Shown in pieces: positions 32,091 through 32,997 of a stretch of 32,997 nt of DNA. The number at the start of each line of letters is the position of its first letter. Within the stretch, counting starts at the first letter, position 1. This DNA is from Folioceros fuciformis (lineage: Eukaryota > Anthocerotophyta > Anthocerotopsida > Anthocerotales): contig JBNGIO010005879.1 in assembly GCA_049999805.1 (NCBI GenBank), positions 63,217 through 96,213 of the forward strand. Direction: 5' to 3'. A model generated the notes under the pieces. That model was not told the origin of the DNA. It did no database searches and saw only the letters and a list, made by a program, of their open reading frames with translations. The position numbers and the translations under genes were made by a program.

Positions 32091-32997
32091 GCCGGCGTGA
32101 TTGCAGGTATCGGGTTGGTGATACACTACATACCGCCACCTTCATAGTGCATAATCAACCGCCTCTGATCATAAATAAGCCCGACCCCGAGCTCCAACAC
32201 GATTCAGACCAATTCCTTCCACACCCTCACAACCCACAAAAAAGCTGCAACCACATCCGAGAGGCCAGGAGCGGCCTGCCCCCGAGGCAAGCTTGAAGCG
32301 GCCGCGCAGCAACTGCTCCAGAAATTCCCTTCCCTGCAGAGAGGCAGAATAAAATTACGTGGGCAGATCCCCCCCAGTCTTGCGGCCCGCGGCCAATGTC
32401 ATACGACCGTGCTGCGGCGAGACGGCTTCTTTCCCGTCATCGCGACCCCAGCAGCCCGCTCCATCGGATTACGCCCACCAAATCTTGAATTAGCGCCCAT
32501 CTTGCCGAGCGCGAGGGGAGCGGAGGGGACAGCAGACAGGGGCAGGAAGCATAACGGGCAGCGCCGCCGGAGCGCACCAGGCTCATCCCAATTCCGAAAA
32601 CAACGGAGAATCTGGGCAAAGCACAGAGACGAAGCATCCGGCGCCGATCCAAGCGAAGGGCAGCAGCGGTGCGGTGTGGTGTGGCGTAGTGCGGAGCGAG
32701 AGGCAGTCAGGGAGGAGACCAGCAGACGAGAGCCACGTGCACCTGCAGCCCAACGTCTCTCCGGAGACAGCAGCAGCAGGCACAGAGGGAGGTAGACAGG
32801 CGGCGGCGCGACTGCGAGAGTGCGGAATGTTTAGCAGGAGCGCAATCGCATCCCTGGTGACGGATGGATGGACCAGAACCAGCAGTCAAGCAAACGCAGC
32901 GAGGGTCGCAAGCACTGGACCCGCGATAACACAACCCTGACGCAACAGCCCGGCCATAGCCCAGCCCAGACCAGACCAGTCCAGCCCAGCCCAGCCC
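32091..32997. promoter_or_regulatory. Likely promoter and 5' leader of the MYB3R gene
   Basis: This 900-base segment is upstream of the MYB3R start on the minus strand and is GC-rich with no supported gene. Two AACGG cores occur (near 32553 and 32602), the core of the MSA element, but without the full consensus. The far end is simple repeat. Confidence 0.45.
32946..32997 (+). repeat. CCCAG/CCAGA short tandem repeat at the window edge
   Basis: About nine imperfect five-base units of cccag, ccaga and ccagt type run to the last base, so the repeat may continue beyond the window. Confidence 0.85.

Noticed and set aside
1-32997. tRNA or rRNA genes
   Set aside because: I looked by eye for tRNA T-loop patterns (GTTCRANNC) with matching stems and for conserved rRNA segments; none held up.

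Overview
The window looks like nuclear DNA of a streptophyte, most likely a compact land-plant or plant-like genome. The supported genes have spliceosomal GT-AG introns, mostly about 77-150 bases and up to 295 in the MYB gene. Several families are plant-typical: a plastid fibrillin, a plant RING-CH protein with a plant-type C-terminal half, a three-repeat MYB3R factor and a plant-type carboxypeptidase. The short introns suggest a non-seed plant or streptophyte alga, but the species cannot be fixed from this sequence. Two runs of N (100 and 10 bases) mark a draft assembly.

Layout, left to right. 444-2442 (+) is a NUDT20/24-like Nudix hydrolase with nine exons. It is convergent with 2622-5064 (-), a complete serine carypeptidase-like gene (serine carboxypeptidase family S10) with ten exons. 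About 3.8 kb without a recognised gene follows, AT-rich at first and holding the 100-N gap. Next is a histidine acid phosphatase cluster on the + strand: a broken copy (8885-9355), an intact copy A (10017-12031) and an intact copy B (14011-15992). A and B have the same nine-exon structure and both encode 390 residues. The 2-kb spacer between them carries short tandem repeats.

16550-17770 (-) is an intronless MAEA/GID9-type subunit of the GID/CTLH ubiquitin ligase. It is divergent from 18404-20011 (+), a fibrillin (plastid lipid-associated protein) whose extreme 5' end is unresolved. About 4 kb without a recognised gene follows, with an apparent remnant of a fibrillin exon. 24014-25579 (+) is a RING-CH membrane ubiquitin ligase, and 27035-32090 (-) is a long MYB3R cell-cycle transcription factor. 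Its likely promoter and leader lie between 32091 and the window end.

These genes do not form an operon or pathway; they are independent eukaryotic genes. I reconstructed exons by hand from reading frame, splice sites and family motifs, and checked that exon lengths keep frame. I found no convincing new biological system. The most informative points are the phosphatase cluster with its decayed third member, the intronless GID9-type gene among intron-rich neighbours, and the duplicated fibrillin exon fragment.
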